Below, in pieces: positions 32,653 to 45,300 of a DNA stretch of 64,000 nucleotides; the stretch's first letter is position 1; the number at the start of each line of letters is the position of its first letter. A program made the translations under genes and the position numbers. This DNA comes from Ottelia alismoides (taxonomy: Eukaryota > Streptophyta > Magnoliopsida > Alismatales > Hydrocharitaceae). The notes beneath the pieces are model-generated. The model saw only the letters and a program-made list of their open reading frames with translations, was not told the origin of the DNA and searched no databases. The stretch lies in NCBI GenBank assembly GCA_037367405.1, contig JAZKJV010010526.1:832501-896500 (forward strand). The letters run 5' to 3'.

Positions 32653-33273
32653 ATGGAGGAGCTCCAAAAATTCAAAAAAATGCTGACTAAACCTGAAGTG
32701 ATGGCCACCATTCATGAGATCATTAAATCCTCACTTTACCATGTCATGACACATTTATCTGCTCCTCAACACAAGAAGGGAAAGAGGAGGAGCAGATCTG
32801 AGCGTCACATCTTGACCATGGCCACTGCATATGCCATCTCTCACCATCCGCATTTTAAGAAAGAAAACACTGCCACACCTCCTGTGAGTTGCTCCATATC
32901 TGACTATTTCTGTTATAACACTCTCCTTGATGGCGGTTTGTCAATCAATATAATACCCTTCTCTATCGTATAGTATCTTCATCTTGGGCCTCTTAAGAAA
33001 ACCAGGATGATAGTTCAATTTGCTAATGGATATATCAAGAGGTCGAAGGGTATTCTTGAAAATGATGTCATTGTCATTCAGGGCATGAACTTCACTTCGC
33101 ATTTTATCTTATTGCCCATGGAGACCTTCACCCTTGTGGAGCACCCACCAATCATCCTGGGTTGGCCTTTCCTCAACTCTGCAAGAGCCGTTATTGATTA
33201 TGGATCTGGAGAGATTCACTTCCATTCTGATGTAGGGAGTGATGTGTTGATCACTACACCCACTACTGACTAG
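32653..33273 (+). pseudogene. Gyp-2 aspartic protease region
   Basis: Two open stretches in one frame, split by a TAG at 32971. The N-terminal part has MEELQKFKKMLTKPEV and a basic GKRRSRSERH stretch. LLDGGLSINIIPFSIV (32923-32970) is the protease active-site region with D-x-G kept (DGG). VQFANGYIKRSKGILENDV, FILLPME and PPIILGWPFLNSARAVIDYG (33010-33210) match the C-terminal protease half of Athila. The single TAG replaces a probable Gln codon (CAG). This is the least decayed coding stretch of the Gypsy copies. Confidence 0.82.
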
Positions 33274-33927
33274 AGACCTGCATCCCATGAGAGTTTGCCC
33301 GCGTTAGCCAACCCCAAGGACCTTGACCTTGATGATAATATCAGAGATTCTTGTTGTATATTGGATGATAATGAAACCCAAGAATTCCTCTTCTAGGAGG
33401 AAGACTCGGAAAACATAGACCTTGGAGTTCCCCCTTCTTGTATGTGGAGATGCATTGATGACATCCACGAGATTTACACAATAGACACCCTACAATGGAA
33501 GGAATACTCTGAGACTAAACAAGACATACATGATTTGACTACTTTCACTAACGAGTCCGTTCCTATTCAACCTGATTCAGATGACACTGATAAGGCCAAA
33601 ATTGATTTTATTGCTTTTATAAAGGAATTTGGGTTATTTGAAAAAGATGATCCAATAGAGTCTCGCGCTAAGATGGAATTGATCTTACTTTTTTCTGATA
33701 ATGATTTTGAGCCTTTTTACTTTGATATTTGTGAGACTTCCCAGGCAGGACATGACCACACTACTTCCACTAACCCATTAGTTCATGCACACTCTGAGAC
33801 TATTGAGGATACATTCTTGGTCGATCTAAATCAGTTTATGTCTAATGATAACCCAAATATCGACCTACACCTAGTCAGATCCATACCTCAGCGGTCCCGC
33901 AAGAAGGTTCATTTTCGACCTTCTTGA
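33274..33927 (+). pseudogene. Gyp-2 post-protease acidic region, ends without pol
   Basis: Same frame as the protease, with stops at 33271 and 33394. An open 161-codon stretch at 33442-33927 is acidic (DSDDTDKAKIDF, FSDNDFEPFYFD) and ends HLVRSIPQRSRKKVHFRPS. It corresponds in place to the acidic linker before RT in Gyp-1, but RT is absent. The function is unknown. The basic last residues may simply reflect the deletion junction. Confidence 0.55.
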
Positions 33928-36056
33928 CCTTTGTACATCGATTCCTTTTTATATCCTTTTGTTTCATTCTTTCTTCTTCCATTTTATCATTCACCCCTTT
34001 TCATTGTGTGTATATATGCTATACTGAGGATGTGCTTTATCCTAAGTATAGGGTGGTGAGTGGTTTGTGTTTTTCATGTTCTTCCTTTTCATGACTCTTG
34101 TTGTTTCCTATACTTAGGGATACTCTACCCTAAGTATAGAAGGGTTGATGTTGTTCATATTATTTTTTATTATTTTATTTTTGAGTCCATACATTCTCTT
34201 CATCAGTTTTTCCCTTTTGTATAATGTTCTATACTTAGGATTACTTGATCCTAAGTATAGGGGGGATCACCAACTTCTATTCTTTTCCTTTTTTCTTTGA
34301 GTCATTGTAGCATAGGAGTGTTTTCACTTTTCTATGCATAGCATGAGTTATGTCTTCCTTTGTCGCTCTCTGATCACTATGAGGAAATAGTTCGAGCTAT
34401 GTGTTGGGGGGTGTCGCATATATTGTATATATACTTTAGACATAACTCATACTCTTAAATATGTTTATTTATGGGGATATGTATATAAATTCGTAAAATC
34501 CACGTGTGTGTATGTAGACTTTGATCACTTTTTAAAAAAAGCAAAAAACAAACAAACAAAAAACAAAATAAATAAAACAAAAACAACAAAAAAAACAAAA
34601 AAAACCAAAAACCAAAAAAAATAAGAAAAATACCCAAAAACTAAAAAAAAAGCAAAAACAATTCTTGTATATACTTGTATATTTTTACTAACCCTTTTTC
34701 CTTTTTTGAAAAAAATCTACAAAATAAAAAATCTATAAAAAGTTGTATTAGAAAAACTCTCTTCGCATGTGCATCATTTTTCCTTTCAATTCCAAAAACC
34801 CATAAAAGTTCAAAATTAGAAAATTGTTTCAAAAAATTAGTAAATTTGCTTTTTGCATGTTTCTTGCATTTGTATGTTAAATTCTGAGGATAGTATTGAC
34901 ATTTAAACTAAGTCTGGAATAAAATTGAAGAATGGAGCTTAGTTGGGCCTTAATCCACTTAATTTCAGAGGAACCATATAAGAATTGGAGTTGACTTTTC
35001 AGGCCCTAGGGACTTAATTCTTTGAGTCCATACGACTATGTTCACATGTCATCTTGATTAGTCTAAGTAGAACATTTAACAACACACGCATGATTCTTTT
35101 ACACCATGGCTTATCTTGAACTAGCCCTCTACACGTATCTCTTCATGAAAAGGTAGTGAGGAGGCAAAATCTTTTAACTTGGAGTAGCATACGAGGGTAG
35201 TACATCTAGACGGAGCCTCTCGTCTTCCTCTAGGGAGGGAAGTGCGTATCAACCTGGTCTAGCGATGTTGAGGTCTAAAGATAGGATGTTGTATAATGCA
35301 TTAAATGAGGGATAGTCTACTAGCTCAAGAGGAAAAACTCCTTATGTACATGATGCACCTTTTATATATTTTCAAAAAAAGGAAAATAATGCAGAATCTC
35401 TAAAAGTGGTCAGGTCTGATTGAAAAAGTAAAATGCCTGTCGGAGTATATATAGAAGGATAAAAAAGGGAAACGAATAAGAGTTTCAAAGTCAATTTTTT
35501 GTAAGCTTATAGTTGGATGAATTGGGCTACACTGGTCATGCATCCAAGGATAGGTATCTACACTGGTTACTGTCCATTCTTTTCTCTATCTCCTCTTCTT
35601 GATGGTTGTACTTGAACTTAGAAGGGAATATCCCGGCTCCTCGAGGAAAGTGTTGCTAGACCAGGGGACTAGAGTTATCTTGTTGAGGGAGGCTATTTCT
35701 TTGCTACTTTTGAGATGGGGAGCTATATCTCACTTACACAGTACAAGTAAAGATTCATAGTCATAAGAATTTATGTATGTAGATTTGTTCTGACCTGACT
35801 GTTGGGGAGACCTGAATAGGAGTCTTGTGGAACATAGAGGTTGTTAGGTCATAAATCCATTTCCCAATAAGGCTCCACCAAACTAATAATCCAAAGGTCT
35901 GACAGAGCTCCACACTACAATTTTATGAAGATAAGTTTAATATTCAATATCATCCTAATTTCTTCATTTTTTATTTATTTTTCTTTTTTGTTTTATTCAA
36001 ATATTCTTTCAAATAAGTGTTTGTTAAGGGACTAGCAAAGGTAAAGCATAGGGGGA
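33928..36056 (+). other. Gyp-2 3' untranslated region and polypurine tract
   Basis: Begins with a pyrimidine-rich tract, then the hairpin array (34019-34260), GCATGAGTTATGTC (34341), an A-rich patch (34530-34660), AT-rich sequence, and a block near 36005-36056 shared in reverse with 28280-28325 and 53995-54035 (AAGTGTTTGTTAAG). It ends with AGCAAAGGTAAAGCATAGGG, a likely polypurine tract directly before TGATGAATC. No coding sequence is seen. Confidence 0.7.
34019..34260 (+). repeat. Hairpin array, Gyp-2 copy
   Basis: Three inverted repeats: 34019-34051 (12 of 13 pairs, loop 7), 34108-34139 (12 perfect pairs, loop 8) and 34229-34260 (13 perfect pairs, CTATACTTAGGAT/ATCCTAAGTATAG, loop 6). They start about 57 and 90 bases apart from the end of the previous hairpin. 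Loops differ while arms are conserved. They begin about 90 bases after the coding end. Confidence 0.92.
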
Positions 36057-39000
36057 TGATGAATCTACATTTCATCATCTTTATTCATTTATTTCAGCTT
36101 AAAATCGCTTATAAAACACTTGTATATAATACTAACTCCATATTTTTAGTAACTTGCATCTGTGTGTAAATGTTGTACATTTATTACTATTTTAACCTAA
36201 AAAGATTGCATGGTGACTTGAACCCCGAGAGAAGGTCAAGACTTGACTTGATCGACCAGGAATAAAGTAGGGGGGGATAGAGTCCTTAATCAGAAAATCC
36301 AAAAAAATTGTGTTGTGTATATTTGTATACGACACTATTTTATTTGCACATAAATTGACCTCAAACAAAATAATGTTCAAAACAAAAGTTATAAATAAAA
36401 ATGTGGTTTAAATAATAAAAAGAAATGCATAATCAAATCATGTACAGAATAAAAGCAACCACACTTGGAAAAAGCCACTAAGCGATAATTAAAAGACCAA
36501 TTCCAGCTCCATATGAACTCAAATTGAACCAAACTCACTTCCATTGTATTCTAAATTAAATTATCTTTAAAATGGTTGTGATTTCATTATTTTTGGAGTT
36601 ACGGTTGAAAAGTCAGTTTTTTGGGGTTGTTTTTGCAATTTTACCATTTATTTGTACATATTATATTTGTAAATATTTGTAAATATTTTTACTAATTATT
36701 TAAAAAAATAAAAAAATAAAAAAATTTAAATAAAAAAACTAATTTCCTTATTTGACTATGTATATAATGTATAATATTTATATAATATATGTATATAGTT
36801 GCTATTCTTAAATAACCACCACAAAAAAATAAAAAATTAGATTTTTTTTTTCAATTTAATTGAGTGGCGAAAATAAAAAAATGTAAATAATTTAAACTTT
36901 ATCTCATTTCAAATCTCTTCTCTTATCTCTTATCTTCACTCAAAATTTCAAAAAAAAAATTCAAACTCCACTCTCTATCAATTAACATGGCTCTCTCTCC
37001 CTCATTACAACTTGATCAATCTTTGGTGAGAGGAGCCCGATCTCCGAGAGTCTTCTTGTCACAGAAGGGTGCCTAGCCTCTAAGTCGTCCGTTGACAGCA
37101 AGTCGGCCTTTGTCGAGGTGATCAAGTTTTTTTCCACTCCTAAGGTGAGATCCATTCTTTTTCTTACTTTTCATCTAGGTTAATCTTAGTTTAATTTTTC
37201 AGCTTCATTTCGTTGTCAATTTTTATCTAGATCGTAGAATCCATCACGATTTGATCGGCAAATGACTTGATTTTTCATTTCTCATCTCGATCTATTCACG
37301 TTCTTTTCTTCCTCAGACCGTCTCTCACCTCCGAAAACGTACGGTGGTCGGAGATCCGGTTCCATCCGCCAATTTCCTTGAAACTGCACTCATTCACGTC
37401 TTCCGTTTTGATTTTGGGGTCGAGCTATTGTGCTCACATCCTAATTTGTTTGTAAATAAAAAAATAAAAAAAATACATTTTTCTCTTTCTTTCTAACATT
37501 TGTTTTGCATGATAAATAAAAAACACAAATAAAATAAATAAAAAAAGGTTTTCTACTGTTACAACTTTATGCTTTTTTAAATAAAAATAATTATTCTATC
37601 TATTCTTTTTTTTATAAAAAAACAAAAAAAACACAGTGAGTGGTAGCCTTCGTCGTCACCTCTCCTCCGCCTTGGAACCATCTCCGCCATCCTTCACCAC
37701 CCACACAATGGCTCCGTCCAGATCCACTAAGCACCGCCACGATCACCCCAGCCAGCCGCCACGCTCGATGCGCGAGGCTCCTCCGTCAGCCATCTCCATC
37801 TTCATCTGCCAGTGCCACCCCAGCTCTGCCATCCTTTGCTGCCTACACGACAACTCCAACTAGACCACCGACGCGCCACCCGCATGTGTGCCAGTTGCCA
37901 CCTCGCAACCCCGAGCGTCAGCGCCCCCGATCGACCACCGTTGTGCCAACATCTCCTGCTATTGGCACCTCCTACGCATCAAACACAATCGAGGCAGTTG
38001 TCGCCTCTTCACCGTAACCGCCGCCTCTCTCCTACAGACGTCCAGCCGCTGCAACCTTGAGGGAGAGAAGAAGGGGAGGCAGACCCCCCTTTTGAAAAAC
38101 GAAGGAAGCGTAGTAACCCTAATGGGGGAGTTTTAAAAAAATATATGGATAATTTGCATTAAAGCCCCCTGTTTATCTTTGATATTGCACAAAGACCCGT
38201 GCATGTTCCAGATCAAACTTTATTTGGGTAAATTGCAAAGACACCCTTGAAGATTTCTGAAATTGCAAAAGAGCCCATGTTCTAGTACATATCTTGTTCT
38301 GCATGTAACTTATGGGTAATTTGCACCTTTTGGCTTCTATTTTAGTTCATGTTAACTTTTCTTTCTAAAACTTTGAATAATTACGGTTTAATCCCTATTT
38401 CTAGATTATCTATTGCATGTCTTTTATCTTGAAATAAATGTGTTTTCTGCCTCAAAAATTCACAAAAAAATTAACTTAGACTCTTGTTATGTGCATCTTC
38501 ATTGTGTAAAAATTGCATTGCATTTTAAATTTAGTTATTATTATTAAAAAATAAAAAATAACGTCATTTTCTCTTCTTGAAATTCAAAAATTCATAAAAA
38601 TTTGTATATTTCTCTAAAAATTTAAAGAAAATAAATTAGTTTCATTTTATTGTCTTTTAATTTCTATAAAAATTTCACGCATTAATTATTTATAAAAACA
38701 AAAAAAATTCAAATTATTTAAGATCTTATAAAAATCATAAAAAAATATAGAAAAATCCAAAAAATAGTGATTTTTGTTCCTGCGTGTAGATATTTGTCTA
38801 CATTTTAGTGTAAAAATAATTGGTAGGATTTTTGGGCTCCTCAAAATATTTTTAAGTTACAAATTACTCCAGGATATGCACTGTTTATTTTTTTGACACT
38901 ATTTGATTTTTAGAAAAATATAAAAACATATGAAAATTCTACAAAAAATTCCCAAAAACATTTCAAAGCTTTTAAAACCCAAAAATATTTTATCTAGATT

Positions 39001-39462
39001 TTTCTGGGCATTTTTTATATAATTAAAAATACAAAAATAATGTGGTGTGCGTATTTCTTCCCTTGTGAATATTGTTCCTTATTTTTGAAAATAAAAATTG
39101 CAAAAATCAAAATCATTAAAAATTTGAAAACTAACGTCTCTTCACCAGTCGGCCTTGTCAATCCGAAAATAAAAACATTAGAAATAAAAAAAATCAATTT
39201 TTTTAAAAAGACCACATAATTCACAAAAAACCAGAATAGTTTGCATTCGAGATTCCCTTTTACTTTTAATTGATTTTCGATTAATTGAATAACCATCGGG
39301 AATTGTAGCCTCCCTGAGTTTTATCTTGTCTGTTATACATGTAAATAAGTAGCAAAAATTCCTCTTACTTCATTATTCTCTTGTAATTATTTTTTTAGCT
39401 ATAGAAGAAAAAATATGTTTGTTTGAGCTGGGAATTTTGGGGATCGCAACGACTCTATACTA
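36057..39462 (+). repeat. Gyp-2 3' LTR (3.4 kb)
   Basis: Starts TGATGAATC after a purine tract. The U3 block is at 36259-36280. AT-rich U3 runs to about 36960, then a GC-richer transcribed part (36980-37450) with an AT-rich insert (37440-37620, possibly intron-like), a GC-rich patch (37630-38130) and an AT-rich U5. It ends near GCAACGACTCTATACTA, with the final CA decayed to TA. The closest relative in the window is LTR-W. Small frames at 37640-38136 overlap one another and are not shared with LTR-W. Confidence 0.8.
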
Positions 39463-42359
39463 ATAAATATCAATCCTCGAAGTTTTCTGCCCAACTATAT
39501 CATACAAAAGGTAAGGCTTCATAAGCTGCACGTTAATGACGAAAGGATGTGCGTCAGCTGACAATCCAAGTATGGCTATGCTTCCAATGTCACACACATG
39601 CTTCACTACAAGCAACCTGGTCCACTTGCTCTTCAACTTCTTTAGGAACAGTTTTAACTATGCACCAAACAACTGGAATTTCTCACCCGACCTAAAGGTC
39701 TAGCGGCGAATGTGCTTGTCGTGCCACTTCATGACCTTCTCCTTGTACATAAGATTGTCGTCGTATGCATTTTAACGGAATTCGAGAAGTTTGTTCAGAT
39801 CTAGCTTTATGTTCTTCTTGCTTTCTTCATATCAAAATTGTAGATATTGATTGCCCATAATTATTTATGAATTAGCTTGACTGGAAAATAGCATGGCTTG
39901 ATGTATACTAGGCGGTACGGAGACATTTTCATAGAGGACTTGTACGCAGTCCAATAATCCTAAAGAACTGAGTCAAGTAGTTGAGATCAGTACTTTCAGT
40001 TTGGACATACAAGTTTCTAGAGAATCATATTGATTTTCCTATTCGAAAATTCCTCCAAGCTATTAGACTCTAGGTGTTACAGGGAGGCTACTCGACGTTC
40101 TACGCAATATTCTTGAGTAAGCTTCTTCAACTCTTTGTTGATGAAATGGCTACCCCCTTCTAATATGAGAATCTTGGGGATCCTGAATTGTACAATGATG
40201 TCTTCCTTTAGAAACATGCAGATGATGCGACTATTAACTACTCGGGTAGGGATAACCTTTACCCAAGGACTCACATAGTCGACAACAAGAAGAATATATT
40301 CGTAGCCCTGACTGTTAGGAAATAAACCCATGAAATCAATGCCCCATCCCTTGGAGACATCTGAAATCTGAATATATTTTAGGGGCATTGTGTCTCTCAT
40401 TCCAACGGTGACACCCATCTTTTGAAAGTCAGTGCAATGCTTAACAAAATCCTCTACATCTTTGAATAAGGTTGTCCACCAAAGGCTGCATTAAAGTACC
40501 TTTGTTGTGGTATGTATCCCAAAGTGTCCTCCCGATTCTCGGGAGTAACAATGCTTGTGGATACTGTGAACTTCTTCCTAAGGAATGCACCTCCTCTAGA
40601 TGCAGTATGCCCTCTCATGAAAGAGATATGGGTCCTACCACTGATAAAAATAAATATCTGACAAGAACTTGTCCATCTTCAGCTTAGGCCAATCTTGTGA
40701 GTTCGCATGTACACATAATAAATCAAAATATCGACAAACTAGGGGAGTAAGGTGACTGAAAAAATTGCCTTATCTGGAAAGATTTCATTAATGGGTATTA
40801 GGTTCTTCTCAGGAATATCTGGCTCTGGAATCTGGACAAATGATGCACCACAACATTTTTAACTCCTGACTTATCACAAAATTTAAGGTCAATTTCCTAT
40901 AGCAGAAGTATCCATCTGATTAGCCATGGTTTGGCATCCTTCTTAGCTTGCAAGTATTGTATGGAAAAGTGGTCTGTGTAAACAATAACTTTGGATCCGA
41001 AAATATGTGATATGAAATTCTCCAAGATAAAGACAATTGCGAGAAACTCTTTCTCAGTGATTGTGTAATTCTTTAGTGCTTGATCAAGAGTTCAACTGGC
41101 ATAGTGAATTGCAAATGGAAGATTATATCCCCTCTATCCAAAAAATGCTCCAATGGCATAATCATACGCATCAGTCATGATGTCAAATGGTAGAGACCAA
41201 TGTGGAGGTTACAGAATAGGGGCCTGAGTGATCAGATCTTTCAATTGATTTTAGGCTTGGAGTACTCTAACATAAATAATAAAATTAACCTCCTTGCCAA
41301 GAAGCTTAGTCAACAGTCGAGCAGTGTTGCTGAAATCTTTAATGAATCATCGATAAAAAAACCAACATGCCCCAGGAATGACCGGACTTGCTTCAGATTT
41401 GTTGATGGTTGAAACTTAGAAATGACTTCCACATTCGTGAGATCGATCTCCATGCTGCTCTTTGAGATACCATGACCTAACACAATTCCCTCAGTTACCA
41501 TAAAATGGCTCTTGTGCTACGAGAGCACCAAGTTGACTTCGCAACATCTTTTCAGGACTCAGTCCAAATATGTAAAAACTAATCAAAGCTATCACCGGAG
41601 ACTGAGAAAAAGTCAATAAATACCTCGAAAAAATTACCAACCATCTCTGCAAACACTGCCAACATGCATCGTTAAAACGCCGCTAGAGCATTGCCCAAAC
41701 CAAAAGGCATTCTGTGGAAGGCATATGTCCTGAATGGACAAGTGAAGGTAGTCTTTTCTTGATCTTCTGGGGTGACAGCAATCTTATTGTACTTAAAGTA
41801 TCCATGCAAGAAGAAAAAATACTTCGTTATGGCCAATCTCTTAATGATATGGTCGATGAAGGGATGCGGGAAATGGTCCTTCTTGGTCGCTAAGTTCAAG
41901 CATCTATAATCAACACGGACGCGTCATGATGTGGGAACTCTGTTAGCGACCTAATCTCCTTTGTCATTTTTTTATGGGGATCCACGATTTTTTCAGCATG
42001 ACATGCGAGGGGCTCACCCACTTCGAATCAAAGATGGGATAAATGAAGCCTATATCACACCACTTTGTGATCACATTCATAACAACCTCCTTGTGATTTG
42101 GATTGAGTCTTCTTTGAAATTCTCGGGATGGCTTGCTATCTTCCTCCAAGTAAATGTGATGGGAGCGCAATGATAAATTAATCCCTCATAGATCGAAAAT
42201 TATCCCTCAAATCGCCTTGCAGTTTCTTTCTAGAACGTCGATCAGACGAGATTCTTGTTCCTGAGTTAATTGTGAATTGATGATCATAAGAAACATGTTT
42301 GGCTCAACTGCAAGAAAGGCAAACTTCATGTTCGCTAGAAGTTGCTTGAGCTCTAGGGG
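39463..42359 (-). pseudogene. Gyp-Z pol: RT, RNase H and integrase, Athila-like
   Basis: Read on the minus strand. RT lead-in LKQLLANMKFAFL and PNMFLMIINSQLT (42355-42230). RT entry HHIYLEEDSKPSREFQRRLN and GFIYPIFDSKWVSP (42165-41990). NLATKKDHFPHPFIDH and RMPFGLGNALAAF (41896-41675). The catalytic box near 41620-41590 is FIDFFSVSGDSF, where FMDDFSV is usual, so one Asp is lost. Post-RT GIVLGHGIS and VRSFLGHVGFF (41500-41345). RNase [15 protein letters not shown] and [13 protein letters not shown] (41065-40955). Integrase core WGIDFMGLFPNSQGYEY (near 40350); the second Asp block reads LILEGGSHF. C-terminal MYKEKVMKWHDKHIRR near 39745. Many stops and shifts. Confidence 0.92.
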
Positions 42360-45300
42360 TGATGAATCTCCATTTCATCACCTTTATTCTTTAATTTTGA
42401 CCTTAAATCATAGCTAAATGCATGTAAATATCATTATTTTATACAAATTAACATTCATTATTTATAGTATAATGATTGTATAAATTGCACTGTTTAAAGC
42501 CAAAATAAAAGACTAAAGAAAAGAAAAGAAAAAGAAATAAAATACTAAAGGTATTTTATAACTATAAACCCTGCGACCTAGGCATCTTTATGACTTTGCC
42601 CCAAAGAATAACGTAGGGGGAGATAAGTCAAATACACAATGAGAACCTTAATTTTTACCCATCAATATTGCATTTTTGAGACCTATTTTATTCTTAATTA
42701 TTTATTCCTCAAAAAGAACAAAATTTGTACATAAATGTTGTAGATAAAAATACATAGAGAAATAGAAAATTTACTTTACACAAAAAAGTATGCAATGTAC
42801 TTGTTATACACAAAATAAAAAGTAAAAACCCAAATTTCCCAAACCCATATCTTCTCCATATGAAATAAAAAATTATAAAAAACACCTTTAATTGTATATA
42901 ATTTTTCATAACCTATTTAATGAACGTGGTTTCAATAAATTTGGAGTTCAGATGAAATGGTTAGGTTTTGGACCCCCATTGTATAGTTTAACTAAATAAA
43001 ATATTCATTTTCTTTATTTTGTATCAATTTTATAATTTTGTATTTTTTAAAATATTATTTATAGTATATGTACATAATTAGAAAAAAATAAAAACCATAA
43101 CAAAAGAAATGAAATAAAATAATCTACCAAAATACATAATTGAATATACAATACTTATACATATATAAAAAGTATACATATTTATCTAAATTTACAAATT
43201 ATATCATAAAAATAAAATAAACATATATTTATGTATAATTAAATAAGTTATAAATATATAAAATAAGTATATAAAAAATAAAAATTAAAATACAGAATAA
43301 AAAATAAAAAGCTATATATAGGAAAATGTACTTATAATTATACTTGTAAATAATAACTTATAATAAATAATGTAATAAAAAAAATAAAAATAAGAATTAA
43401 ATACTACATAAAATAATAAACATTTTTTATTTCATAACCTAAAATTATTTAATCCTTTTATTATTTTTTATTGGTTTTACAAAGCATTTTTGCCTTGCAC
43501 TTATCTGGTCGGTCCATGTGGACCGTCCAGATTATTTCTTTTGTTGACATGAGACGACTATCCTTCTATCCTCTGTAACTCTTGTTAGAGTGTCGAGTTC
43601 CACCTTTTCTTCCAGAATTTTTGCACTTCCCCTTCGTGGAATCGACTAATACTCTTCACGAAAAATCCTCTTGGGATCTCTAGGATCTTCGTCGACTCAC
43701 CGTCTTTATCCTTCCCTTCACCCTTTGCACGCCATCCTCCATCAAAACTCACCCCATCATCATTGTACATAAACTAAACTCCACCATTCTTTGATTCCTT
43801 GACCCTGTTTCTTTCCCTAGAACCCACAACCCTCGGCCAAGCGTGCAACCCAGTGGCAAGGGGAGGTCCCCAAAGGTGATAGCGCGACTGTATGAAGAGA
43901 GAAGGTCACCTAAGGCGGCTATCTGACCACCTCCTCTCCCTGGCATCAAGCCAGATATGACCAGCACTTTTTACCATTTATAGGTAGTCGTTGATTGTAG
44001 TTTTCAATTATGTACTTTTATTTTGCGGCTAGTTCATGTTTTAGCTTAAGTTTTCGGAATTAGTTCGTCAGAGCTCTAGAGCTCCAACTACTATGATTCA
44101 TCGTATTACTCTTTCTCTGACGACCAAGATCACCTCATCACCTAGACCCTTTAGTTCTCCATCTCCCTCTGCTAGTAACCATCCAGATCTCCTGTAGATT
44201 TGGACCATCGAGATCAATTCTGTCACCATCGCCTAAGACCACACTGCCCTCATCCATTTTTGCTCAGATCTTCCACTGAATTATTACCAAACCCTGCCCC
44301 TTTGTATTGCAAATCTTTTTAGACCTTTTGAAGGTCTAACGGGCCCTTTTGAGGGTTGAATTGATTCGAAGAACACCTCCCAAGGTTATTGTGCTTCATT
44401 GGGCTCCAGATCCGCACCTACTAGGATCTGGGCCACTTTGAACCAACCACCGACTACGGAATACCTCCCTGAGCATGTGGAGGAGTGGATTTGAAGAACG
44501 AGGGTTAGGGGAAAGCAGTTCCTTCTTGTTTTTCGTAACGAGCAACATCCGTTCTATTTGGGGAGGAGCCCAAGATTCACTAACTGCTATAGGATATGCA
44601 ACACTAGTACCGTCCAATCCCATCTAGGGATCAAATCGTAGCCATCAACGATAGAAGGGATATCGGTTATTCATAGACTGACACATGGATAAGTGAGGAA
44701 GATCAAGTCATTTTCTCGAGCGCAATATGGGGTAAATTGCAATACACCCCACCTTTTTGTATTTTATTTTTAGTCTTGTAAATTGTATTATTAGTTAAGT
44801 TTTTTTATAGAATTTACACAAGGAACCATGAGATTTATTGTAATTACATTTTGGTCCTGACCACGTCACCTCATGTGTTGTCCCACGTAAGGTGACGATT
44901 TTGCACGTAAGGCCTTACGGCTTTTTATATTTCATTTTAGTATTAAAACATAGAATTGTAGTTGTAAAATTCTAGGTAAATTAAACTACAGTACTTGATT
45001 TTATTTTTAATTACAAAAATACCCTTTCTAGTTAAACTATTTTTGTACATGTTTTCCATGTATTAAAAAATCATCCGTCCTTCAAAAATCATGAAAAATT
45101 AGGGTTAAGTGAATGCTAGCATAGACATTCACGCCACATTTTTATTTTGGCATTTAGGCTTTTAACTATTTATTAAAAATAAAGAGCACATTTTTATCCC
45201 TATATGAATTTAAATTTAACAAAAAAACAAAGTCTTTTTTTTTAAATTCCAAAAAATTACATTTTATTTATTTCAATATTTTGTATTCCAGACCAGAAAT

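Larger units (their letters stand above)
30663..39462 (+). mobile_element. Gyp-2: pol-less Athila-like element with a complete 3' LTR
   Basis: Leader, gag-protease, 3' UTR and 3' LTR in order on the plus strand, inserted between pol and 3' UTR of Gyp-Z. There is no RT or integrase: the frame ends soon after protease and the 3' UTR starts within 100 bp. The 5' LTR appears collapsed to about 35-40 bp: TGATG at 30663, then TTGGGCATCGTCG like a U5 end, then a very degenerate primer site near 30705-30722. Flanks are ATATA (30658-30662) and ATAAA (39463-39467), a possible 4-of-5 target duplication. It would have needed enzymes from another element. Confidence 0.6.

Noticed and set aside
34530..34660. 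A-rich tract with CAAAAACAAAAC repeats as a retroposon tail
   Set aside because: It lies inside the Gyp-2 3' UTR with no retroposon body next to it; more likely slippage.
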